DNA from: Ligustrum vulgare
Lineage: Eukaryota; Streptophyta; Magnoliopsida; Lamiales; Oleaceae
Assembly (NCBI GenBank): GCA_963555705.1
Contig: OY743171.1
Location: 27,026,852-27,090,851, forward strand
Length of the DNA stretch: 64,000 bases
Reading direction: 5' to 3'
Every line of letters starts with the position of its first letter. Position 1 is the stretch's first letter. This document shows, one piece after another, positions 31,701 through 44,877 of this stretch. The position numbers and the translations under genes are program-made. The notes under the pieces are model-generated. The model was not told where the DNA came from and searched no databases. It saw only the letters and a program-made list of their open reading frames with translations.

Positions 31701-34700
31701 TCTACCAATGAACCATTTCAATTGTCCAAAGTGTATTGGAGAGAACAGTGGAAGTCCCAAAATTATTCCTGAAAAGGGAGTTCCAAATCCTAAGGGTTTG
31801 TTATACTAAAAAAAAAATAGTCTCAATTTCTAATTGAAAAAAAAATTGATTCACAATACTTGCGGGTTTTCAATTTCAAATTGCATCCCTTGGTCGTCTT
31901 CGACCAGAAATTTGATTCCATCCTTCTTCCCACATATCATTTCTTATATAATGCCCTTTTGAAACGTTTTGAAAACTCTTGTGTGGTTTGAATAATGTCT
32001 TTCTTCACGTGGTTGTACTTTTATTAAGTAGTGCATTATTCTCTTGGTGTCTTAATCGTAGCTTATTCTACCAACGAACGATTTCAATTGTCCAAATTGC
32101 ATTCAAAGGAACACTGAAAGCCCCAAAACTATTCTTGAAAACAGAATTCCAAATCCAAAGGGTTTCTACTCAAAACAAGAGTCTCAATCTCTAACTTAAA
32201 AAATCTGACTCAAAAATTGCATCCCCTGGTCTTCGTCGACCATAATTTTTCCTCCAACCTTCTTCCCACATATCATTTCTTTTATAATGCCACTTTTAAC
32301 ATGTTCTTGCAGTCTTGTCTGGTATGAATAATGTCTTTCTTCACGTAGTTGTACTTTTTCTAAGTAGTGCATTCTCTCGGTGTTTTTATCATAGCTTAGT
32401 CTACCAATGAACCATTTCAATTGTCCAAAGTGTATTGGAGAGAACAGTGGAAGTCCCAAAATTATTCCTGAAAAGGGAGTTCCAAATCCTAAGGGTTTGT
32501 TATACTAAAACAAAATAGTCTCAATTTCTAATTGAAAAAAAATTGATTCACAATACTTGTGGGTTTTCAATTTCAAATTGCATCCCTTGGTCGTCTTCGA
32601 CCATAATTTTGACTCCATCCTTCTTCCCACATATCATTTCTTATACAATGCCCTTTTGACACGTTTTGAAAACTCTTGTGTGGTTCGAATAATGTCTTTC
32701 TTCACGTGGTTGTACTTTTATTAAGTAGTGCATTATTCTCTTGGTGTCTTAATCATAGCTTATTTACCAACGAACGATTTCAATTGTCTAAATTGCATTG
32801 AAAGGAACACTGAAAGCCCCAAAACTATTCTTGAAAACAGAATTCCAAATCCAAAGGGTTTCTACGCAAAAAAAGAGTCTCAATTTCTAACTTAAAAAAT
32901 CTGACTCAAAAATTGCATCCCCTGATCTTCGTCGACCATAATTTTTCCTCCAACCTTCTTCCCACATATCATTTCTTTTATAATGCCATTTTTAACATGT
33001 TCTTGCAGTCTTGTCTGGTATGAATAATGTCTTTCTTCACGTAGTTGTACTTTTTCTAAGTAGTGCATTCTCTCGGTGTTTTTATCATAGCTTATTCTAC
33101 CAATGACCCATTTCAATTGTCCAAAGTGTATTGGAGAGAACAGTGGAAGTCCCAAAAATATTCCTGAAAAGGGAGTTCCAAATCCTAAGGGTTTGTTATA
33201 CTAAAAAAAAATAGTCTCAATTTCTAATTGAAAAAAAATTGATTCACAATACTTGCGGGTTTTCAATTTCAAATTGCATACCTTGGTCGTCTTCGGCCAT
33301 AATTTTGACTCCATCCTTCTTCCCACATATCATTTCTTATATAATGCCCTTTTGACACGTTTTGAAAACTCTTGTGTGGTTTGAATAATGTCTTTCTTCA
33401 CGTGGTTGTACTTTTATTAATTACTGCATTATTCTCTTGGTGTCTTAATCATAGCTTATTATACCAACGAACGATTTCAATTGTCTAAATTGCATTGAAA
33501 GGAACACTGAAAGCCCCAAAACTATTCTTGAAAACAGAATTCCAAATCCAAAGGGTTTCTACTCAAAAAAAGAGTCTCAATCTCTAACTTAAAAAATCTA
33601 ACTCAAAAATTGCATCCCCTGGTCTTCGTCGACCATAATTTTTCCTCCAACCTTCTTCCCACATATCATTTCTTTTATAATGCCATTTTTAACATGTTCT
33701 TGCAGTCTTGTCTGGTATGAATAATATCTTTCTTCACGTAGTTGTACTTTTTCTAAGTTGTGCATTCTCTCGGTGTTTTTATCATAGCTTATTCTACCAA
33801 TGAACCATTTCAATTGTCCAAAGTGTACTGGAGAGAACAGTGGAAGTCCCAAAATTATTCCTGAAAAGGGAGTTCCAAATCCTAAGGGTTTGTTATACTA
33901 AAAAAAAATAGTCTCAATTTCTAATTGAAAAAAAATTGATTCACAATACTTGCGGGTTTTCAATTTCAAATTGCATCCCTTGGTCGTCTTCGACTATAAT
34001 TTTGACTCCATCCTTCTTCCCACATATCATTTCTTATATAATGCCCTTTTGACACGTTTTGAAAACTATTGTGTGGTTTGAATAATGTCTTTCTTCACAT
34101 GGTTGTACTTTTATTAAGTAGTGCATTATTCTCTTGGTGTCTTAATCATAGCTTATTCTACCAACGAGCGATTTAAATTGTCCAAATTGCATTCAAAGGA
34201 ACACTGAAAGCCCCAAAACTATTCTTGAAAACAGAATTCCAAATCCAAAGGGTTTCTACTCAAAACAAGAGTCTCAATCTCTAACTTAAAAAATCTGACT
34301 CAAAAATTGCATCCCCTGGTCTTCGTCGACCATAATTTTTCCTCCAACCTTCTTCCCACATATCATTTCTTTTATAATGCCATTTTTAACATGTTCTTGC
34401 AGTCTTGTCTGGTATGAATAATGTCTTTCTTCACGTAGTTGTACATTTTCTAAGTAGTGCATTCTCTCGGTATTTTTATCATAGCTTATTCTACAAACGA
34501 ACCATTTCAATTGTCCAAAGTGTATTGGAGAGAACAGTGGAAGTCCCAAAATTATTCCTGAAAAGGGAGTTCCAAATCCTAAGGGTTTGTTATACTAAAA
34601 AAAAATAGTCTAAATTTCTAATTGAAAAAAAATTGATTCACAATACTTGCGGGTTTTCAATTTCAAATTGCATCCCTTGGTCGTCTTCGACCATAATTTT

Positions 34701-36350
34701 GACTCCATCCTTCTTCCCACATATCATTTCTTATATAATGCCCTTTTGACACGTTTTGAAAACTCTTGTGTGGTTTGAATAATGTCTTTCTTCACGTGGT
34801 TGTACTTTTATTAAGGAGTGCATTATTCTCTTGGTGTTTTAATCGTAGCTTATTCTACCAACGAACGATTTCAATTGTCCAAATTGCATTGAAAGGAACA
34901 CTGAAAGCCCCAAAACTATTCTTGAAAACAGAATTCCAAATCCAAAGGGTTTCTACTCAAAACAAGAGTCTCAATCTCTAACTTAAAAAATCTGACTCAA
35001 AAATTGCATTCCCTGGTCTTCGTCGACCATAATTTTTCCTCCAACCTTCTTCCCACATATCATTTCTTTTATAATGCCATTTTTAACATGTTCTTGCAGT
35101 CTTGTCTGGTATGAATAATGTCTTTCTTCACGTAGTTGTACTTTTTCTAAGTAGTGCATTCTCTCGGTGTTTTTATCATAGCTTATTCTACCAATGAACC
35201 ATTTCAATTGTCCAAAGTGTATTGGAGAGAACAGTGGAAGTCCCAAAATTATTCCTGAAAAGGGAGTTCCAAATCCTAAGGGTTTGTTATACTAAAAAAA
35301 AATAGTCTCAATTTCTAATTGAAAAAAAAATTGATTCACAATACTTGCGGGTTTTCAATTTCAAATTGCATCCCTTGGTCGTCTTCGACCAGAAATTTGA
35401 TTCCATCCTTCTTCCCACATATCATTTCTTATATAATGCCCTTTTGAAACGTTTTGAAAACTCTTGTGTGGTTTGAATAATGTCTTTCTTCACGTGGTTG
35501 TACTTTTATTAAGTAGTGCATTATTCTCTTGGTGTCTTAATCGTAGCTTATTCTACCAACGAACGATTTCAATTGTCCAAATTGCATTCAAAGGAACACT
35601 GAAAGCCCCAAAACTATTCTTGAAAACAGAATTCCAAATCCAAAGGGTTTCTACTCAAAACAAGAGTCTCAATCTCTAACTTAAAAAATCTGACTCAAAA
35701 ATTGCATCCCCTGGTCTTCGTCGACCATAATTTTTCCTCCAACCTTCTTCCCACATATCATTTCTTTTATAATGCCATTTTTAACATGTTCTTGCAGTCT
35801 TGTCTGGTATGAATAATGTCTTTCTTCACGTAGTTGTACATTTTCTAAGTAGTGCATTCTCTCGGTGTTTTTATCATAGCTAATTCTACCAACGAACCAT
35901 TTCAATTGCCCAAAGTGTATTGGAGAGAACAGTGGAAGTCCCAAAATTATTCCTGAAAAGGGAGTTCCAAATCCTAAGGGTTTGTCATACTAAAAAAAAA
36001 TAGTCTCAATTTCTAATTGAAAAAAAAATTGATTCACAATACTTGCGGGTTTTCAATTTCAAATTGCATCCCTTGGTCGTCTTCGACCATAATTTTGACT
36101 CCATCCTTCTTCCCACATATCATTTCTTATATAATGCCCTTTTGACACGTTTTGAAAACTCTTGTATGGTTTGAATAATGTCTTTCTTCACGTGGTTGTA
36201 CTTTTATTAAGTAGTGCATTATTCTCTTGGTGTCTTAATCGTAGCTTATTCTACCAACGAACGATTTCAATTGTCCAAATTGCATTGAAAGGAACACTGA
36301 AAGCCCCAAAACTATTCTTGAAAACAGAATTCCAAATCCAAAGGGTTTCT
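28731..36350. repeat. Satellite array, fourth block: 3486-bp (ten-monomer) higher-order repeat, two copies
   Basis: Private variants recur 3486 bp apart: CATACCTTGGTCG with TTCGGCC at 29791 and 33277; a T-to-C change giving GACCCATTTC in A monomers near 29617 and 33103; the ACAAAATAG variant near 29023 and 32510. Copy 1 spans about 28,760-32,245 and copy 2 about 32,246-35,730. I noticed only a few differences between them. One extra dimer follows to about 36,350. Confidence 0.85.
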
Positions 36351-38268
36351 ACGCAAAAAAAGAGTCTCAATTTCTAACTTAAAAAATCTGACTCAAAAAT
36401 TGCATCCCCTGGTCTTCGTCGACCATAATTTTTCCTCCAACCTTCTTCCCACATATCATTTCTTTTATAATGCCATTTTTAACATGTTCTTGCAGTCTTG
36501 TCTGGTATGAATAATGTCTTTCTTCACGTAGTTGTACTTTTTCTAAGTAGTGCATTCTCTCGGTGTTTTTATCATAGCTTATTCTACCAATGACCCATTT
36601 CAATTGTCCAAAGTGTATTGGAGAGAACAGTGGAAGTCCCAAAAATATTCCTGAAAAGGGAGTTCCAAATCCTAAGGGTTTGTTATACTAAAAAAAAATA
36701 GTCTCAATTTCTAATTGAAAAAAAATTGATTCACAATACTTGCGGGTTTTCAATTTCAAATTGCATACCTTGGTCGTCTTCGGCCATAATTTTGACTCCA
36801 TCCTTCTTCCCACATATCATTTCTTATATAATGCCCTTTTGACACGTTTTGAAAACTCTTGTGTGGTTTGAATAATGTCTTTCTTCACGTGGTTGTACTT
36901 TTATTAATTACTGCATTATTCTCTTGGTGTCTTAATCATAGCTTATTATACCAACGAACGATTTCAATTGTCTAAATTGCATTGAAAGGAACACTGAAAG
37001 CCCCAAAACTATTCTTGAAAACAGAATTCCAAATCCAAAGGGTTTCTACTCAAAAAAAGAGTCTCAATCTCTAACTTAAAAAATCTGACTCAAAAATTGA
37101 GTCCCTAGGTCTTCGTCGACCATAATTTTTCCTCCAACCTTCTTCCCACATATCATTTCTTTTATAATCCCATTTTTAACATGTTCCTGCAGTATTTTCT
37201 GGTATGAATAATGTCTTTCTTCACGTAGTTGTACTTTTTCTAAGTAGTGCATTCTCTAAGTGTTTTTATCATAGCTTATTCTACCAATGAATAATGTCTG
37301 GTACGAATAATGTCTTTCTTCACGTAGTTGTACTTTTTCTAAGTAGTGCATTCTCTCGGTGTTTTTATCATTGCTTATTCTACCAATGAACAATTTCAAT
37401 TGTCCAAAGTGTATTGGAGAGAACCGTGGAAGTCCCAAAATTATTCCTGAAAAGGGACTCCAAATCCTAAAGGTTTATTATACTAAAAAAAAAATAGTCT
37501 CAATTTCTAATTGAAAAAAAATTGATTCACAATACTTGCGGGTTTTCAATTTCAAATTGCATCCCTTGGTCGTCTTCGACCATAATTTTGACTCCATCCA
37601 TCTTCCCACATATCATTTCTTATATAATGCCATTTTGACACGTTTTGAAAACTCTTGTGTGGTTTGAATAATGTCTTTCTTCACGTGGTTGTACTTTTAT
37701 TAAGTAGTGCATTATTCACGTAGTTGTACTTTTTCTAAGTAGTGCATTCTCTCGGTGTTTTTATCATAGCTTATTCTACAAACGAACCATTTCAATTGTC
37801 CAAAGTGTATTGGAGAGAACAGTGGAAGTCCCAAAATTATTCCTGAAAAGGGAGTTCCAAATCCTAAGGGTTTGTTATACTAAAAAAAAATAGTCTCAAT
37901 TTCTAATTGAAAAAAAAATTGATTCACAATACTTGCGGGTTTTCAATTTCAAATTGCATCCCTTGGTCGTCTTCGACCATAATTTTGACTCCATCCTTCT
38001 TCCCACATATCATTTCTTATATAATGCCCTTTTGACACGTTTTGAAAACTCTTGTGTGGTTTGAATAATGTCTTTCTTCACGTGGTTGTACTTTTATTAA
38101 GGAGTGCATTATTCTCTTGGTGTTTTAATCGTAGCTTATTCTACCAACGAACGATTTCAATTGTCCAAATTGCATTGAAAGGAACACTGAAAGCCCCAAA
38201 ACTATTCTTGAAAACAGAATTCCAAATCCAAAGGGTTTGTACTCAAAAAAAGAATTTCAATCTCTAAC
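36351..38268. repeat. Satellite array, irregular block with partial and hybrid monomers
   Basis: About 36,350-37,080 is a partial third copy of the 3486-bp unit (marker at 36,764). An A monomer then contains an internal duplication of about 105 bp (about 37,200-37,415, box AATAATGTCT three times). At about 37,712 a B monomer switches straight to A sequence (ATTATTCACGTAG). The phase of the array changes across this block. Confidence 0.8.
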
Positions 38269-41200
38269 TTAAAAAATCTGACTCAAAAATTGCATACCCA
38301 AGTCTTCGTCGACCATAATTTTTCCTCCAACCTTCTTCCCACATATCATTTCTTTTATAATGCCATTTTTAACATGTTCTTGCAGTCTTGTCTGGTATGA
38401 ATAATGTCTTTCTTCACGTAGTTGTACTTTTTCTAAGTAGTGCATTCTCTCGGTGTTTTTATCATAGCTTATTCTACCAATGAACCATTTCAATTGTCCA
38501 AAGTGTATTGGAGAGAACAGTGGAAGTCCCAAAATTATTCCTGAAAAGGGAGTTCCAAATCCTAAGGGTTTGTTATACTAAAAAAAAATAGTCTCAATTT
38601 CTAATTGAAAAAAAAATTGATTCACAATACTTGCGGGTTTTCAATTTCAAATTGCATCCCTTGGTCGTCTTCGACCATAATTTTGACTCCATCCATCTTC
38701 CCACATATCATTTCTTATATAATGCCATTTTGACACGTTTTGAAAACTCTTGTGTGGTTTGAATAATGTCTTTCTTCACGTGGTTGTACTTTTATTAAGG
38801 AGTGCATTATTCTCTTGGTGTTTTAATCGTAGCTTATTCTACCAACGAACGATTTCAATTGTCCAAATTGCATTGAAAGGAACACTGAAAGCCCCAAAAC
38901 TATTCTTGAAAACAGAATTCCAAATCCAAAGGGTTTGTACTCAAAAAAAGAATTTCAATCTCTAACTTAAAAAATCTGACTCAAAAATTGCATACCCAAG
39001 TCTTCGTCGACCATAATTTTTCCTCCAACCTTCTTCCCACATATCATTTCTTTTATAATGCCATTTTTAACATGTTCTTGCAGTCTTGTCTGGTATGAAT
39101 AATGTCTTTCTTCACGTAGTTGTACTTTTTCTAAGTAGTGCATTCTCTCGGTGTTTTTATCATAGCTTATTCTACCAATGAACCATTTCAATTGTCCAAA
39201 GTGTATTGGAGAGAACAGTGGAAGTCCCAAAATTATTCCTGAAAAGGGAGTTCCAAATCCTAAGGGTTTGTTATACTAAAAAAAAATAGTCTCAATTTCT
39301 AATTGAAAAAAAAATTGATTCACAATACTTGCGGGTTTTCAATTTCAAATTGCATCCCTTGGTCGTCTTCGACCATAATTTTGACTCCATCCATCTTCCC
39401 ACATATCATTTCTTATATAATGCCATTTTGACACGTTTTGAAAACTCTTGTGTGGTTTGAATAATGTCTTTCTTCACGTGGTTGTACTTTTATTAAATAG
39501 TGCATTATTCTCTTGGTGTCTTAATCGTAGCTTATTCTACCAACGAACGATTTCAATTGTCCAAATTGCATTGAAAGGAACACTGAAAGCCCCAAAACTA
39601 TTCTTGAAAACAGAATTCCAAATCCAAAGGGTTTCTACTCAAAACAAGAGTCTCAATCTCTAACTTAAAAAATCTGACTCAAAAATTGCATTCCCTGGTC
39701 TTCGTCGACCATAATTTTTCCTCCAACCTTCTTCCCACATATCATTTCTTTTATAATGCCATTTTTAACATGTTCTTGCAGTCTTGTCTGGTATGAATAA
39801 TGTCTTTCTTCACGTAGTTGTACTTTTTCTAAGTAGTGCATTCTCTCGGTGTTTTTATCATAGCTTATTCTACCAATGAACCATTTCAATTGTCCAAAGT
39901 GTATTGGAGAGAACAGTGGAAGTCCCAAAATTATTCCTGAAAAGGGAGTTCCAAATCCTAAGGGTTTGTTATACTAAAAAAAAATAGTCTCAATTTCTAA
40001 TTGAAAAAAAAATTGATTCACAATACTTGCGGGTTTTCAATTTCAAATTGCATCCCTTGGTCGTCTTCGACCATAAATTTGATTCCATCCTTCTTCCCAC
40101 ATATCATTTCTTATATAATGCCCTTTTGAAACGTTTTGAAAACTCTTGTGTGGTTTGAATAATGTCTTTCTTCACGTGGTTGTACTTTTATTAAGTAGTG
40201 CATTATTCTCTTGGTGTCTTAATCGTAGCTTATTCTACCAACGAACGATTTCAATTGTCCAAATTGCATTCAAAGGAACACTGAAAGCCCCAAAACTATT
40301 CTTGAAAACAGAATTCCAAATCCAAAGGGTTTCTACTCAAAACAAGAGTCTCAATCTCTAACTTAAAAAATCTGACTCAAAAATTGCATCCCCTGGTCTT
40401 CGTCGACCATAATTTTTCCTCCAACCTTCTTCCCACATATCATTTCTTTTATAATGCCATTTTTAACATGTTCTTGCAGTCTTGTCTGGTATGAATAATG
40501 TCTTTCTTCACGTAGTTGTACATTTTCTAAGTAGTGCATTCTCTCGGTGTTTTTATCATAGCTAATTCTACCAACGAACCATTTCAATTGCCCAAAGTGT
40601 ATTGGAGAGAACAGTGGAAGTCCCAAAATTATTCCTGAAAAGGGAGTTCCAAATCCTAAGGGTTTGTCATACTAAAAAAAAATAGTCTCAATTTCTAATT
40701 GAAAAAAAAATTGATTCACAATACTTGCGGGTTTTCAATTTCAAATTGCATCCCTTGGTCGTCTTCGACCATAATTTTGACTCCATCCTTCTTCCCACAT
40801 ATCATTTCTTATATAATGCCCTTTTGACACGTTTTGAAAACTCTTGTGTGGTTTGAATAATGTCTTTCTTCACGTGGTTGTACTTTTATTAAGTAGTGCA
40901 TTATTCTCTTGGTGTCTTAATCGTAGCTTATTCTACCAACGAACGATTTCAATTGTCCAAATTGCATTGAAAGGAACACTGAAAGCCCCAAAACTATTCT
41001 TGAAAACAGAATTCCAAATCCAAAGGGTTTCTACTCAAAACAAGAGTCTCAATCTCTAACTTAAAAAATCTGACTCAAAAATTGCATCCCCTGGTCTTCG
41101 TCGACCATAATTTTTCCTCCAACCTTCTTCCCACATATCATTTCTTTTATAATGCCATTTTTAACATGTTCTTGCAGTCTTGTCTGGTATGAATAAAGTC

Positions 41201-44200
41201 TTTCTTCACGTAGTTGTACTTTTTCTAAGTAGTGCATTCTCTCGGTGTTTTTATCATAGCTTATTCTACCAATGAACCATTTCAATTGTCCAAAGTGTAT
41301 TGGAGAGAACAGTGGAAGTCCCAAAATTATTCCTGAAAAGGGAATTCCAAATCCTAAGGGTTTGTTATACTAAAAAAAAATAGTCTCAATTTCTAATTGA
41401 AAAAAAATTGATTCACAATACTTGCGGGTTTTCAATTTCAAATTGAATCCCTTGGTCGTCTTCGACCATAATTTTAACTCAATCCTTCTTCCCACATATC
41501 AATTCTTATACAATGCCCTTTTGACACGTTTTGAAAACTCTTGTGTGGTTTGAATAATGTCTTTCTTAACGTGGTTGTACTTTTATTAAGGAGTGAATTA
41601 TTCTCTTGGTGTCTTAATCGTAGCTTATTCTACCAACGAACGATTTCAATTGTCCAAATTGCATTGAAAGGAACACTGAAAGCCCCAAAACTATTCTTGT
41701 AAACATAATTCCAAATCCAAAGGGTTTGTACTCAAAAAAAGAATCTCAATCTCTAACTTAAAAAATCTGACTCAAAAATTGCATACCCAAGTCTTCGTCG
41801 ACCATAATTTTTCCTCCAACCTTCTTCCCACATATCATTTCTTTTATAATGCCATTTTTAACATGTTCTTGCAGTCTTGTCTGGTATGAATAATGTCTTT
41901 CTTCACGTAGTTGTACTTTTTCTAAGTAGTGCATTCTCTCGGTGTTTTTATCATAGCTTATTCTACCAATGAACCATTTCAATTGTCCAAAGTGTATTGG
42001 AGAGAACAGTGGAAGTCCCAAAATTATTCCTAAAAAGGGAGTTCCAAATCCTAAAGGTTTATTATACTAAAAAAATAGTCTCAATTTCTAATTGAAAAAA
42101 AATTGATTCAAAATAGTTGCGAGTTTTCAATTTCAAATTGCATCCCTTGGTCGTCTTCGACCATAATTTTGACTCCATCCTTCTTCCCACATATCATTTC
42201 TTATACAATGCCCTTTTGACACGTTTTGAAAACTCTTGTGTGGTTTGAATAATGTCTTTCTTCACGTGGTTGTACTTTTATTAAGGAGTGCATTATTCTC
42301 TTGGTGTCTTAATCGTAGCTTATTCTACCAACGAACGATTTCAATTGTCCAAATTGCATTGAAAGGAACACTGAAAGCCCCAAAACTATTCTTGTAAACA
42401 TAATTCCAAATCCAAAGGGTTTGTACTCAAAAAAAGAATCTCAATCTCTAACTTAAAAAATCTGACTCAAAAATTGCATACCCAAGTCTTCGTCGACCAT
42501 AATTTTTCCTCCAACCTTCTTCCCACACATCATTTCTTTTATAATGCCATTTTTAACATGTTATTGCAGTCTTGTCTGGTATGAATAATGTCTTTCTTCA
42601 CGTAGTTGTACTTTTTCTAAGTAGTGCATTCTCTCGGTGTTTTTATCATAGCTTATTCTACCAATGAACCATTTCAATTGTCCAAAGTGTATTGGAGAGA
42701 ACAGTGGAAGTCCCAAAATTATTCCTGAAAAGGGAGTTCCAAATCCTAAAGGTTTATTATACTAAAAAAATAGTCTCAATTTCTAAATGAAAAAAAATTG
42801 ATTCAAAATAGTTGCGAGTTTTCAATTTCAAATTGCATCCCTTGGTCGTCTTCGACCATAATTTTGACTCCATCCTTCTTCCCACACATCATTTCTTATA
42901 CAATGCCCTTTTGACACGTTTTGAAAACTCTTGTGTGGTTTGAATAATGTCTTTCTTCACGTGGTTGTACTTTTATTAAGGAGTGCATTATTCTCTTGGT
43001 GTCTTAATCGTAGCTTATTCTACCAACGAACGATTTCAATTGTCCAAATTGCATTGAAAGGAACACTGAAAGCCCCAAAACTATTCTTGTAAACATAATT
43101 CCAAATCCAAAGGGTTTGTACTCAAAAAAAGAATCTCAATCTCTAACTTAAAAAATCTGACTCAAAAATTGCATACCCAAGTCTTCGTCGACCATAATTT
43201 TTCCTCCAACCTTCTTCCCACACATCATTTCTTTTATAATGCCATTTTTAACATGTTATTGCAGTCTTGTCTGGTATGAATAATGTCTTTCTTCACGTAG
43301 TTGTACTTTTTCTAAGTAGTGCATTCTCTCGGTGTTTTTATCATAGCTTATTCTACCAATGAACCATTTTAATTGTACAAAGTGTATTGGAGAGAACAGT
43401 GGAAGTCCCAAAATTATTCCTGAAAAGGGAGTTCCAAATCCTAAGGGTTTATTATACTAAAAAAATAGTCTCAATTTATAATTGAAAAAAAATTGATTCA
43501 CAATACTTGCGGGTTTTCAATTTCAAATTGCACACCTTGGTCGTCTTCGACCATAATTTTTACTCCATCCTTCTTCCCACATATCATTTTTTATATAATG
43601 CCCTTTTGACACGTTTTGAAAACTCTTGTGTGGTTTGAATAATGTCTTTCTTCACGTGGTTGTACTTTTATTAAGTAGTGCATTATTCTCTTGGTGTCTT
43701 AATCGTAGCTTATTCTACCAACGAACGATTTCAATTGTCCAAATTGCATTGAAAGGAACACTGAAAGCCCCAAAACTATTCTTGAAAACATAATTCCAAA
43801 TCCAAAGGGTTTGTACTCAAAAAAAGAATCTCAATCTCTAACTTAAAAAATCTGACTCAAAAATTGCATCCCCTGGTCTTCGTCGACCATAATTTTTCCT
43901 CCAACCTTCTTCCCACATATCATTTCTTTTATAATGCCATTTTTAACATGTTCTTGCAGTCTTGTCTGGTATGAATAATGTCTTTCTTCACGTAGTTGTA
44001 CTTTTTCTAAGTAGTGCATTCTGTCGGTGTTTTTATCATAGCTTATTCTACCAATGAACCATTTCAATTGTCCAAAGTGTATTGGAGAGAACAGTGGAAG
44101 TCCCAAAATTATTCCTGAAAAGGGAGTTCCAAATCCTAAGGGTTTGTTATACTAAAAAAAAATAGTCTCAATTTCTAATTGAAAAAAAAAATTGATTCAC

Positions 44201-44877
44201 AATACTTGCGGGTTTTCAATTTCAAATTGCATCCCTTGGTCGTCTTCTACCATAATTTTGACTCCATCCTTCTTCCCACATATCATTTCTTATATAATGC
44301 CCTTTTGACACGTTTTGAATACTCTTGTGTGGTTTGAATAATGTCTTTCTTCACGTGGTTGTACTTTTATTAAGTAGTGCATTATTCTCTTGGTGTCTTA
44401 ATCGTAGCTTATTCTACCAACGAACGATTTCAATTGTCTAAATTGCATTGAAGGGAACACTGAAAGCCCCAAAACTATTCTTGAAAACATAATTCCAAAT
44501 CCAAAGGGTTTCTACTCAAAAAAAGAATCTCAATCTCTAACTTAAAAAATCTGACTCAAAAATTGCATCCCCTGGTCTTCGTCGACCATAATTTTTCCTC
44601 CAACCTTCTTCCCACATATCATTTCTTTTATAATGCCATTTTTAACATGTTCTTGCAGTCTTGTCTGGTTTGAATAATGTCTTTCTTCACGTGGTTGTAC
44701 TTTTATTATGTAGTGCATTATTCTCTTGGTGTCTTAATCGTAGCTTATTCTACCAACGAACGATTTCAATTGTCTAAATTGCATTGAAAGGAACACTGAA
44801 AGCCCCAAAACTATTCTTGAAAACATAATTCCGAATCCAAAGGGTTTGTACTCAAAAAAAGAATCTCAATCTCTAAC
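38269..44877. repeat. Satellite array, fifth block: A-B dimers of 695-698 bp
   Basis: A monomers start at 38269, 38967, 39665, 40363, 41061, 41758, then about 42453, 43148 and 43843. The first two dimers look identical. The stretch from about 39,450 to 41,060 repeats about 34,770-36,380 at an offset of 4682 bp, sharing private changes such as TTTGTCATAC and AATTGCCCAAAG. From about 41.4 kb the dimers shorten to 695 bp. The copies at 42453 and 43148 share a change (CATGTTATTGCAG) that puts a stop into the minus-strand frame. Confidence 0.85.
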
